A stretch of DNA of 64,000 bases from contig NC_035169.2 of the NCBI RefSeq assembly GCF_001659605.2, positions 10,810,546-10,874,545 on the forward strand, read 5' to 3'. Each line of letters starts with the position of its first letter. Within the stretch, counting starts at the first letter, position 1. The position numbers and the translations under genes were made by a program. This DNA is from Manihot esculenta (taxonomy: Eukaryota; Streptophyta; Magnoliopsida; Malpighiales; Euphorbiaceae). Below, piece after piece: positions 23,101-33,148 of the stretch. The notes beneath the pieces were generated by a model that searched no databases, was not told where the DNA came from, and saw nothing but the letters and a program-made list of their open reading frames with translations.

Positions 23101-26058
23101 GTATTAAATATTGAAAAAGTAGAAAATCATAAATAAAGTATTTTTTAATATGTCTTACAAGTTTGAAAAACATTTAAAAAAATCAAAATTATAAATAAAT
23201 AAATAAATTATCATGTACTTTCATTTAGTACTTATTTTAAAACTATACCTTAAGCAAGTAAAATACTATATAATATCATAATAATTTTTAAAAAATTTAT
23301 GTTGAACATCAGTGAGCATGAGTAGAAAATAATATTGAAAATGGCAGGTAGGTGAGAGAGGACTGCAGTTGTCTGGAGGGCAAAAGCAGAGAATAGCTAT
23401 AGCAAGAGCAATGCTGAAAAATCCTGCTATTCTGCTTTTAGATGAGGCAACAAGTGCACTGGACTCTGAGTCGGAAAAACTGGTGCAGGAAGCTCTTGAC
23501 AGATTCATGATTGGGAGGACAACACTTGTAATTGCCCACAGGCTCTCAACTATCCGAAAGGCGGATCTTGTAGCAGTACTCCAGCAGGGTAGTGTCACCG
23601 AAATTGGAACACATGACGAGCTCATTGCCAAAGGAGAGAATGGTGTTTATGCCAAGCTTATCAGAATGCAGGAAGCAGCTCATGAAACAGCTATGAACAA
23701 TGCAAGGAAGAGCAGTGCAAGGTTTTTCTATCAACTTCTTTAACTTACTAATTCTATTTCCACTTTAAAACAATTGTTCTAGTGGTTTTTTAAGTGTTAA
23801 AAAATATCATGCAATAAAAATATGTGATTAGTTTGTTCGCTAAAAGGGATCTACTTCTGCAGGCCTTCAAGTGCCAGAAACTCTGTGAGCTCACCAATTA
23901 TTGCACGTAATTCATCTTATGGACGATCACCGTACTCGCGCAGGCTATCAGACTTCTCTACCTCAGATTTTAGTCTCTCCCTTGATGCTGCATACCCTAA
24001 TTACCGACTTGAAAAGCTTCCTTTTAAAGAGCAAGCTAGTTCATTCTGGCGACTTGCGAAGATGAACTCTCCTGAATGGGTTTATGCGCTAGTTGGTTCT
24101 ATAGGCTCCGTTGTTTGTGGCTCACTGAGTGCCTTCTTTGCCTATGTCCTCAGTGCTGTTCTCAGTGTTTACTATAATCCAAACCATGCTTATATGAGCA
24201 GAGAAATTGGAAAGTATTGCTATTTGTTAATTGGACTTTCATCAGCTGCACTAATTTTCAACACATTGCAGCATTTCTTCTGGGACATTGTAGGAGAGAA
24301 TCTTACAAAACGAGTGAGGGAGAAAATGCTGGCAGCAGTGCTAAAAAATGAAACGGCGTGGTTCGATCAGGAGGAAAATGAGAGTGCTAGGATTGCAGCG
24401 AGATTAGCTCTCGATGCAAATAATGTCCGATCAGCCATTGGAGATAGGATTTCAGTGATTGTACAGAATACAGCACTGATGCTAGTCGCTTGCACTGCCG
24501 GGTTTGTTTTGCAGTGGCGCCTCGCCCTTGTCCTTATAGCCGTCTTCCCCTTGGTCGTTGCGGCCACTGTCCTACAGGTTTGTTTCTCTATTGTGTTCAT
24601 CAGCAGCTTCATCACTTCTCTACTTCTAATGTTGAACTGATAATCATAATGTGCATATTAAGGGGAAAAAGTTTTTGCTAATATTGAACGGAGATGATAA
24701 TTATAAGCAATGGTTTTTATTTTCCTAATGTCAGCAAAGTTGAATAATGTTGATTACTTTTTATTGGGTTTCCACAGAAAATGTTCATGACTGGTTTCTC
24801 TGGAGATCTAGAAGCTGCACATGCCAAAGCCACACAACTAGCAGGAGAGGCCATAGCCAATGTAAGGACAGTTGCTGCTTTCAATTCAGAATCACAGATA
24901 GTCGGACTTTTCACCACCAACCTTCAGATTCCTCTCCGACGCTGCTTTTGGAAGGGGCAGATAGCTGGAAGTGGATTTGGAGTAGCCCAGTTTTTGCTCT
25001 ATGCTTCCTACGCTCTTGGTCTTTGGTATGCTTCTTGGCTGGTGAAGCATGGAATCTCCGATTTCTCAAAGACAATCAGAGTTTTCATGGTCCTTATGGT
25101 TTCTGCCAATGGAGCAGCAGAAACATTAACCTTAGCTCCTGACTTTATCAAGGGTGGTCGAGCCATGCGCTCAGTTTTTGAACTACTTGACCGCAAAACA
25201 GAAATCGAACCTGATGAACCAGATGCCACTGCAGCTCCTGATCGTCTTCGTGGAGAAGTTGAACTAAAACACATAGACTTTTCTTATCCGACTCGCCCTG
25301 ACGTCCCAATTTTCCGCGATCTGAATCTTCGTGCAAGAGCTGGAAAAACTCTAGCCCTTGTAGGTCCAAGTGGATGTGGCAAGAGCTCAGTCATTGCACT
25401 GGTACAGAGATTCTACGAGCCGTCATCTGGAAGGGTTATAATTGATGGGAAGGACATAAGAAAATACAACCTCAAGTCCCTGAGAAAGCACATTGCTATG
25501 GTTCCTCAGGAACCATGCCTCTTTGCTGCTACCATTTATGAAAACATTGCATATGGGCACGAATCAGCAACCGAGGCTGAAATCATTGAAGCTGCTACTT
25601 TAGCCAATGCCCATAAATTTATATCAGGATTGCCAGATGGGTATAAAACATTTGTAGGGGAGAGGGGAGTCCAGTTATCTGGAGGACAAAAACAAAGAAT
25701 TGCCATAGCTCGAGCTCTAGTAAGAAAGGCAGAACTCATGCTACTTGATGAGGCAACAAGTGCATTGGATGCTGAGTCTGAGAGATCAGTCCAGGAGGCT
25801 CTTGATCGTGCTTGTTCAGGAAAGACCACCATTGTAGTTGCACACAGACTATCAACTATAAGAAATGCACATGTCATTGCTGTGATCGATGATGGAAAAG
25901 TAGCAGAGCAAGGATCTCACTCTCATCTGCTGAAAAATTATCCGGATGGGTGTTACGCTCGGATGATACAGCTGCAAAGGTTCACACATAACCAAGTCAT
26001 TGGAATGACTTCAGGTTCAAGTTCTAGATCGAAAGACAACGGCGAGAGGGAAGCTTGA
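20122..26058 (+). CDS. ABCB1: ABC transporter B family member 1 (P-glycoprotein 1), auxin efflux carrier
   Basis: Ten exons: 20122-20580, 20687-20741, 20853-21028, 21126-21326, 21468-21727, 21811-22127, 22249-22472, 23348-23721, 23863-24577 and 24778-26058 (TGA). Phases all agree and give 1353 residues. It is a full-size plasma-membrane transporter of the order TMD1-NBD1-linker-TMD2-NBD2. Walker [10 protein letters not shown] lies near residue 467 and signature LSGGQ near 572, followed by [11 protein letters not shown]. The second set is GPSGCGKSS near 1123, LSGGQ near 1227 and [11 protein letters not shown] near 1248. Both nucleotide sites look catalytically complete. Residues 1-100 form a Ser/Pro- and Gly-rich extension, a feature of the ABCB1/Brachytic2 clade rather than ABCB19. 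The linker is Ser/Arg-rich (SSARNS, RRLSD), where phosphorylation is expected. In other plants the family exports auxin non-polarly with ABCB19. The ATG at 20122 is chosen because no in-frame ATG lies upstream. Confidence 0.96.
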
Positions 26059-28485
26059 TGAGATCAACAGAAAGCACCAGCAGTAAGAGGAGTATATTTC
26101 CACATACCCTTTGTGATTTTTGAGTATTTTTGTTTCAAGTTCTAATGCCATGGTATAGTATAGTGTTGTGTATCATCTAATTTTTTTTTACCATATATTA
26201 TCTAATCTTATGAATCTTTCTAAGGAAACGATTATGACAAATACTTCCACGAGTGAAATACAGCGACTGTTTTTACCAAAAGAAGGGAGTTGGTTCCTAG
26301 AGGCATCCCTCTTGTATCAGTTTTGTCTCTTCCATTTTGATGGAAGACTGGAATGGGAAGAAAGATATTCAATGACAGAAAATAATTGAGAAAGAAAGGT
26401 GGCAACACTCAAAGACAGACCAGACCACAAACTTTGATTTGAATTAGATATGTACTATAAACAAATATGTATAAAAATCTTCATTATGTATTAAATTTTA
26501 AAAAAGGAGGAAAATAGGAAGGAGAAGGGACACAAAGGAAATCAATAAGATCTATGTATTTTGAGGCAATAGGTGGTGAAGGACAAGCGTGAAAGAAAAG
26601 TTTAGGACATGGGTTGTTTAGCACTTGCAAAATGACGGGAAGAGATGATGGTGTCTAATATTGATAATGGCCTCATGGGATGTTATGTGTCTATGAGTAT
26701 GTGGGCCATACCTAATCTCTTTGTTAAAGAAATGTAAGGATGTTAGTGGCCACAGACAGAGGTTTGATTGTGTCTTGGCCTTGTTTTGTTTCCAAGTGCT
26801 CAAAGCTTCTTCTTTCTTTCTTTTCCTTTTTTTTTTTTTTTTATTAAGGTGCTTTTGGAGTGATATATTGAGCAGTAGCACACTGTTAATACACTGACTA
26901 TAACTATTGCCCTTGTCTGGATGGGAAGCAGCAAATACTGAAAAACAATGGCAGAGACAGAAATGCCTGAAACATATGATGGCCTTCTTCTTGGTTCTGC
27001 AATTATTTGCTGCCGATACAACAGGTGAAAGTTTTGAATTTAGGTCACTTTAGTTGGTTTTGGTTTCTTCAACTATCAGACGACTTCAGTTTCTTCTTTT
27101 TTATCCTTTACTGTTGTCAAACTAAAACTCGACTAAATGGTAAATTACTTAAATTGAAGCTAGACTCATGAAACAGAGCAGAGAAGCAGCTTAAAAATAA
27201 TGATAAAATTGGAGGTCTATTACCTTAAAGATTTAACAACCCCCCCGCCCCCGCATTTGAGGATAGTTAAACTAACATACCTCCGGTGGAACTAAGTATA
27301 TAGAGATAAAACCAAAAGTATATACTCAGGCACGACTCCAGGAAATTCCACTCACTGTTTCCCTTGAGACCCCAGTGACCTCTAACATTACCTCTTCGGA
27401 AAAGATAAAATTTTGTACATTTTCAATTCTTCCCAATTTAGTTTGCAGGCCCAATTATGGAATCTTGCAGAGGCATGTGAGCTTTAAAGCCACCTAGGTA
27501 TGCTCGACACTTGAACATTCTCTCATTCATAAATACAACTGATCATCAACATTAGCTTTGATCTTAGGAAATGCGACGGGTGTACTGAACAACAATTTTG
27601 CAGATCTGGTAATAACAGCATTACTGTTATGATTATACAACCGTTACGATCCAAAAGCAAATGCATTAAGTGCATTGAGAAATTTCTACATCCTCCATCC
27701 CTGTGGCCTGCCAACATACTTTAATTTGATGTTTACTAAGTTTCACGTAAAGAAGCTATTTGTATACTTGAGAGGGGGGGGGGGGGGGGGGGGGAAGAAA
27801 AGGAAAAAGGGAAGCTCCAGTTATAACCACAAAGACCGACCTGCCCCACATCCAATCCACACATCTGCTATCCCTCAGCTCTTTAGATTTTAGTATTGAA
27901 ATTATTATATTTTGCAGCTTAACAACCTTGAGTACAGCCCAATAAACTAGGGATTAAATAATACTCGGGGAATTAGGGGACTTTGAAGGAATTGAGAGAT
28001 GAGAACTAAGAAGAGATACCATAAGTTCAAAACTGAAGCTTTAATAAACTGCTAAACCTAGTTGCCATAAAATATAATTTTTGTGGTTAGCAACATAAAA
28101 ATCTGGCTTATAATTATCATGCAGTACCACAATGTCTAGTGGTAGAGCATTCCATTCCAAAATCGATGTTAGGCAATGGATTACATATTGTATATCTCAA
28201 GGAATATTCACAATACACGGCAGACAAGTAAATATTCAAAATCACAAAACCAAGACCAATACCAGCATAAGTAAATGCACCAAACATTAAGGAAAACATA
28301 TTACAGTAGGCCAAAAAGAAAAAGAAAATTAATTGCTATTACTTCTGCATCCACACAAGTATCAACCGCTACAAAGACCACTCTTACAGCACCGAGTATC
28401 CTCCAACAAGGCCAGTCTCAACTCTCTTATCAGTTGTCATCAAAGCATATATATTACTTTTTTTTTTTTTAAAAAAAAAAGCAGC
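26059..28485. other. Intergenic region between ABCB1 and the convergent zinc-finger gene
   Basis: Contains the 3' UTRs of two convergent genes. Apart from poly(T) at 26826-26842, a C-run near 27240 and the 21-G run at 27774 I see nothing coding. A short tRNA-like word TAGTGGTAGAGCA occurs at 28137-28149 without a B box. No recognisable RNA gene. Confidence 0.6.
27774..27794. repeat. Poly(G) tract, 21 G
   Basis: An uninterrupted run of 21 G followed by AAGAAAAGG. It is the second long G run in the window and lies in the convergent intergenic region. Confidence 0.95.
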
Positions 28486-29772
28486 TCACATAGACATAAG
28501 TTTAGGACCGTTATCTGGCATACCCATCCCAGCAGCTAATTCAGCATCTAATTGCGTGTGTGGTGCAGGTCCCATCATTTGCTTCATACTGCACTTGGTA
28601 ATGGTAGCATCAGATCATATGTACACAGCAAGCATTAGAATTTAATTAAAGACTTTCAGTTAATAGGTGAAGTCGGAAGAAAGTCCTAGTCCTTGGCACA
28701 TTTCTGTGACCTTAATAACCACTCCCCTAGAACCTTGTCTGTGAAAATATCAAAATTTTCACCTTTAGAAGCCCAGTTACCTAATATAAAAAAGTAGCAA
28801 TAGTAGATTACTAGGAACCTCCTTCCCCAAAGGAATTAAAATATTAGAGAATCTGCTCTACCATTCAACCTGCACAACTTGGCTAAAATTCCTAGTTTAA
28901 AAATTAAGATCAATTTAATATTTGCACAGACCAAGATGGCTGATGCATCTGCAGCTCAAAATAGAACTTCATACAACAGATTAAGCTACTCGGTTCCTTT
29001 TAACCCCGATTTCACCATGCTACCGCATTAAGGCATAATGAATAGCACATAGATTATATGAAAATGAGAAAACAACTCTACTCAGGTGGACCATAAAAGA
29101 AATCCACGATGATCAGTAACAAAGCTAACAAAGAACATAAACTAGATGAATAGCAAACAGCTTACCGCTTCTTGTGGCGTTTCGTCTTGAAATGCTCATC
29201 CCTTATACTGATATTAGCGAAGTATCGACTGAAAATAAGAAAGCAGTAAATTAACAATATATCAACAATTCAAAAAAAAAAAAAAGGACTAAGCCAAATT
29301 CCAAACCTCAATTTCACTTGAAATACATCAACACATTCAAAAGCTCAATAAGACCAATCCTTCTCTAATGATTTTTTAAGTAAATAGTTTAGCAATCATT
29401 CAAATCAACTTACTCGCAGTGCAAACAGTAATACTGGCCCATGCCAGGCAAGTCCTCGTCAAGGGGCAAGGCCTTCTTCTCCACATCGGGCTTTTGCAGC
29501 TCCTCATAGACCGCATCGTCGCGTAAACGAAAAAATATCAATCAAGGAACCACAAAGATGTAAAAGCAAAAGATTTTTCCGTGGGCAAGATTCGAGAAAA
29601 AGAAAAGCAGAAAATTGAGAGAAAATTGGATTAATCACGAAAATGAAAAAGGAACTAAATTTTAAAAAATAATGATAGAAAGGATATCTTTGACGAGGAA
29701 TTTGGAGCGTCGAGCCGTCTTGTGAGAGTATCTTCTCTTCTTCACTTTCCTGCTCGGACACTTGCCTCCCAT
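28486..29772 (-). CDS. ZNF593/Bud20-type C2H2 zinc-finger protein, ribosome biogenesis
   Basis: Four exons in transcript order: 29772-29688, 29522-29414, 29228-29166 and 28588-28486 (TGA), giving 119 residues, the usual length of plant homologues. The N-terminus is very basic (MGGKCPSRKVKKRRYSHK). An acidic linker follows, then a single long-linker zinc finger (C61, C64, H77, H83; C-x2-C-x12-H-x5-H) within a YCLHC...HFKTKRHKKR context. The C-terminus is GMGMPDNGPKLMSM. Family knowledge: yeast Bud20 and human ZNF593 are pre-60S shuttling factors, so a nuclear/nucleolar role in large-subunit export is expected. Intron 1 starts ATATCCTTT and ends AC and must be spliced by the U12 spliceosome; only that splice restores the conserved Lys-Gly-Asp-Asp junction. 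Without it the frame runs into intron sequence. The start is the only upstream ATG in frame. Confidence 0.9.
29523..29687 (-). other. U12-type AT-AC intron (intron 1 of the zinc-finger gene)
   Basis: A 165-nt intron. Its 5' splice site is AG|ATATCCTTTCT, a perfect match to the U12 AT-AC consensus ATATCCTT. Its 3' end is TTTAC|GC. The branch-point-like TTCCTTGAT lies with its A about 19 nt from the AC, inside the short distance window that U12 introns require. There is no usable GT donor or AG acceptor that keeps the reading frame. Confidence 0.88.
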
Positions 29773-29782
29773 TTTTTTGAAA

Positions 29783-29962
29783 ATTAGGGTTTTGAGGGAA
29801 GGGGGTGTTAAAACCCTAGGTAATTGATCCAGGGACCGAAGAGGAAGAAAAATCGTGCAAGTTCGCGTCTTATAAAATGGATAAACCGACGTCGTTGAAG
29901 GTGTTTGGATTGTAGCGTCGTCGTTTCATTCATAAACCATATTTGATTTCTTAAAGGGCCCA
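29783..29962 (-). promoter_or_regulatory. Promoter with telo-box and site II motifs upstream of the zinc-finger gene
   Basis: AAAACCCTAGG at 29810-29820 and its complement-type TTAGGGTTTT at 29784-29793 are telo-box elements. A GGCCCA (TGGGCC on the coding strand) at 29957-29962 is a site II motif. This pairing is a known signature of plant translation and ribosome-biogenesis promoters and fits the Bud20-like product. Functional use is inferred. Confidence 0.5.
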
Positions 29963-30159
29963 AATGACAAGGTTATAGTTAATGGGAATTTAATTTAAAA
30001 AATTCAAATAATATATTAAAATATATTTTACCATTTAATTTTAATAATTTAAAAAAATTCATTAATTAATTTTTTTAATTTTGTAAATCTACTGGAAAAT
30101 ATTTTTGACTTGTTCTGTGCTATCAACTCTTATTTTTATCAAAGATAAGAGATTTTATA

Positions 30160-30958
30160 TTAAACCAACAGAAATATTACAAAGCTTAACAAATAAAACT
30201 AGAATAAGACCTAACCCAAGGTAGGTTCTACATCCACTAACTCTCTAAGGCCACACAAATAAAAGCCCATCCAAGACCAAACCCTAGAGACACGGGCAAG
30301 TCATGACCCATGATCCCAAACCGATTACAAGATAACAGAAGCACCGCTTGATCTCTAGAAAATTCTGCCACTGGAAACGATGGCTCCCACGGCAATAGAG
30401 GTAATATTCCCACAATAATAGCTAAGACTTTAGCCATAGAATACAAATTGACAAAAAACAAAGAACCTCCAGAAAAGAGAGAAGAACACCAAGAAGAAGC
30501 ATCCTTGCATGCAAAATTGGATCTGGTGGGAAGAAGCATGAGACAATGAAAATCGTTCTAGATTCAAAGTCGCCAGCAAAGAGTTGGTAAAGTTGCACCC
30601 TTCGGCGTCCCTTTCGCGCCTTCCGAGAAGAGCCACCGCCTCTTTCTCTTGCCAGGAAAAAACACAGTGAGCATATATCTAGACAGTCTTCAACTTGCAC
30701 AAGAAGCAAAGAAAAAAAGTAGAAGCAACACAGCAACTACAAGAACAGAACAGAACATACATGATATTTAAATATCAATTACAAAATTATCAAATACGCT
30801 CTAATTAAAAAATATATATATGATAAGCATGCATGTAGATATCCTCTCCTGAAGTATGTATAAATGAGATTAAGCAAGAGAACATACATGATATATATAC
30901 AATCTCACCTTATGAATTAAACATGAGTGATGGGAGTAGCAAGTAAGAGAGAAGAGAG
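30160..30958 (-). other. Probable pri-miR530 downstream transcript region, noncoding
   Basis: On the minus strand this lies 3' of the MIR530 hairpin and should be part of its primary transcript. It holds overlapping open frames of 68-104 codons (30237-30736) without recognisable domains, and a long AT-rich tail near 30160 with AATATAAA-like signals. A small inverted repeat CTCTTAT...ATAAGAG occurs at 30126-30151. I infer noncoding RNA; splicing and the end of the transcript cannot be read. Confidence 0.4.
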
Positions 30959-31079
30959 AAAACCAACAAGGCATTTGTCTGCACATTGCACCTCCACCTT
31001 CCTCTGTTGCTTCTGTTAAGGTTTTTCAGAGAGAAGGTGCAGGTGCAAATGCAGATAAATGAAACTCATCTTGGTTGCC
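30959..31079 (-). ncRNA. MIR530: MIR530 precursor hairpin
   Basis: The two arms are near-complementary over about 45 nt. On the minus strand the 5' arm (about 31079-31028) carries TGCATTTGCACCTGCACC (start 31053; 21-nt mature region 31053-31033), matching my memory of plant miR530-5p. The 3' arm (about 31005-30959) carries AAGGTGGAGGTGCAATGTGC as the star strand, with a few mismatches and a 20-25 nt loop. Arm complementarity extends below the duplex (CATTTATCTGC with GCAGACAAATG, then AACCAA with TTGGTT), as DCL1 substrates need. miR530 is a conserved small RNA of flowering plants; its targets are not in this window. A TATA box sits about 30-50 nt upstream. Confidence 0.9.
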
Positions 31080-31106
31080 TTAACAATACGTAATAGCTCC
31101 TCCCCA

Positions 31107-31114
31107 TTTATATA
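31107..31114 (-). promoter_or_regulatory. TATA box of MIR530
   Basis: TATATAAA in the context GATATATAAATGGGGA on the minus strand. The spacing predicts a transcription start near 31075-31083, just before the hairpin base, so the precursor would lie at the very 5' end of the transcript. Confidence 0.55.
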
Positions 31115-33148
31115 TCATCTCTAAAAATATTTTTATATTATATTATAAAATTTAAATATTTAAAAATAATATTTATTAAATATGATTAAAATTAAAGGGT
31201 TTAATAGATAAAAATATGAAAATAGTATGTATTTCATATCTGAAGGAAAACAGCAAAGATAATAAACGTAAGAAGTTAAAAGTGGCGCGTGATGGGGGGA
31301 TTCAAATCAAATACAGACGCATAAGCATTTCCCAACAGTTGATCACCTGGTCCTCAACAGATGATATGATTGGATAGGCTCACTTTTTTTTACAAAAAAC
31401 AAATTCCAATTTGTTTGATAAATATTTTCGTTTTCTTCATAAAAATTATTCAAATCACCACTATCTCTTTATATATGTAAATGTACACTGAATGGGAAGA
31501 TGAATTACGTATTAAAATACTATTCAAGTGATCTCAAGATATTTTATTGGGTGATTTATTGTTTAACCCTTAAATATTTATTACCTAATTTTTCATATTT
31601 TATTAACTACATTTACCTTTTATAAAAATTAATTTTAATTTTCAAAAAAAAATCTAAAGTTGGATTATCGTAAATGAAGCAAATTTACCATTTTAATATT
31701 TTTACAACTAAAATATGTAAAATTTATAGTAAATATATTTTAAAAAGTGTTTTTCTCAACATTAATTTCAACAATAATATTGTAATTCAAGGCATTAGAC
31801 CCCTAAGTTGTGTCTTCTCCCTTATCTCTCTCCCTGCAGTGCTCCTTTTATTTTTGGTTTTTTCCCCTTTCTGATTTTCATCATAACATCAAATCTGAAA
31901 AGATCAATTAATATAATAATCAAAAAACAAAAATTAACTAATAATGATTCACCTTTTTTTTTTTTTATAAATTTTTAGCAGCAATGATTTCGAATTCCTG
32001 TCACAGAAACTTTAGATTCAAATGCCATTAGTTGTAAAGAAAAAAAATATATATAACTGGACTCAAATTCAAAACCTCATAGCTTTATCAAAACTACAAT
32101 ATTGAGGAAAAATAAAAAGATCCCAAAAAGTTGGTCTATATTTACATGTCTGTGATCAAGAAGGTAAACAAGAACTAATAAAATCCTTCACATTGCAGAT
32201 TTCTGTGGGCAAAGCAGATAAGCAACCAACAACAATCTAAAAAGCCAAATCTCTCCCTATCTTTTCACCGGTCACCAAGGAAAAGCCACCATCATCATAA
32301 TAATAGGCAAGAAACGTGAAAGAAAATCAAGCAGGTCCACAAAACCAACTCCATTTCCAGAACCAGCCAATGCTTCAGTGATATCCCATGTGAGGGCACA
32401 GCAGAAAAAAATTGCTTTGTCTATATTTGGGAAAGGTTACAATATGCCCACACAGAAAATAAAAATATACAGGGACAACTTGGAAGCCCACAAGCGATAA
32501 AGGACAAGCTATAAACCAAAAATTGCAAGCAAAGATAAGGACACTAATACGGAGCTGAAGAGGGAAGAAGAGAACAAGACATTCCCAGCTATAAATGATG
32601 GCAGTTGTTAACCATTCAAGTTCAGAAATCAACAATAAATAACCAAAAAAACAAAATAGTGAAACTTTAGCCTATAGGGTATAGATAAGCAACTATTCAA
32701 TTTCTTACCTCTCAAAGATCCCTGCCATGCCATGAAATGCAAATAACAAGACCGAAATGTCGCTGATTATAAACAGTGATTGCATAAATGTAATGAGCAA
32801 TACAAATATCAAATTGGCTTAATTCTATGATTCTGTGTGCAGCTAAGACAAATCCCCTATAGCCTAACATAAACTGACAGACTACCTTTACTTTAGTAAG
32901 CAAAAAAAAAAAAAATATTGATTGAACAATTACAATGGCTAGCCATGGATCTAAACCTGAGAACCTGACAATTAAAATTCATGCAAGTCTCCAAGCATAG
33001 AGACTCCACTTTTCAATACCTGGATTCCTCCCAATGGGGTAAAATCAGGGAGGTGAAGGTAAATTTTAGGGGCACTCCAACCTCCTGCAAGCTACTTTAC
33101 ACAAATTTACAGACACAGCTGAGATTATTTCCCATGGTAACACGCTTA
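31115..33148. other. Spacer between MIR530 promoter and the DP gene 3' end
   Basis: The left part (31115-32150) is AT-rich, with nothing recognisable beyond the MIR530 upstream region. The right part (about 32160-33148) is less AT-rich and probably includes the 3' UTR of the DP gene on the minus strand; short frames there show no domain. Confidence 0.5.

Noticed and set aside
26925..27025. Possible microRNA hairpin (GCAGCAAATA with TATTTGCTGC)
   Set aside because: Only about 11 bp pair and the surrounding arms do not, so it falls short of a precursor.
28131..28160. tRNA-like A box TAGTGGTAGAGCA
   Set aside because: No B box or cloverleaf can be drawn; at most a degraded SINE fragment.
30237..30736. 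Overlapping 68-104-codon minus-strand frames
   Set aside because: They lie in the inferred pri-miR530 region, overlap in different phases and show no domain.
32160..32640. Protein-like minus-strand frame downstream of the DP gene
   Set aside because: No start, splice signals or domain that hold together; most likely 3' UTR or spacer.
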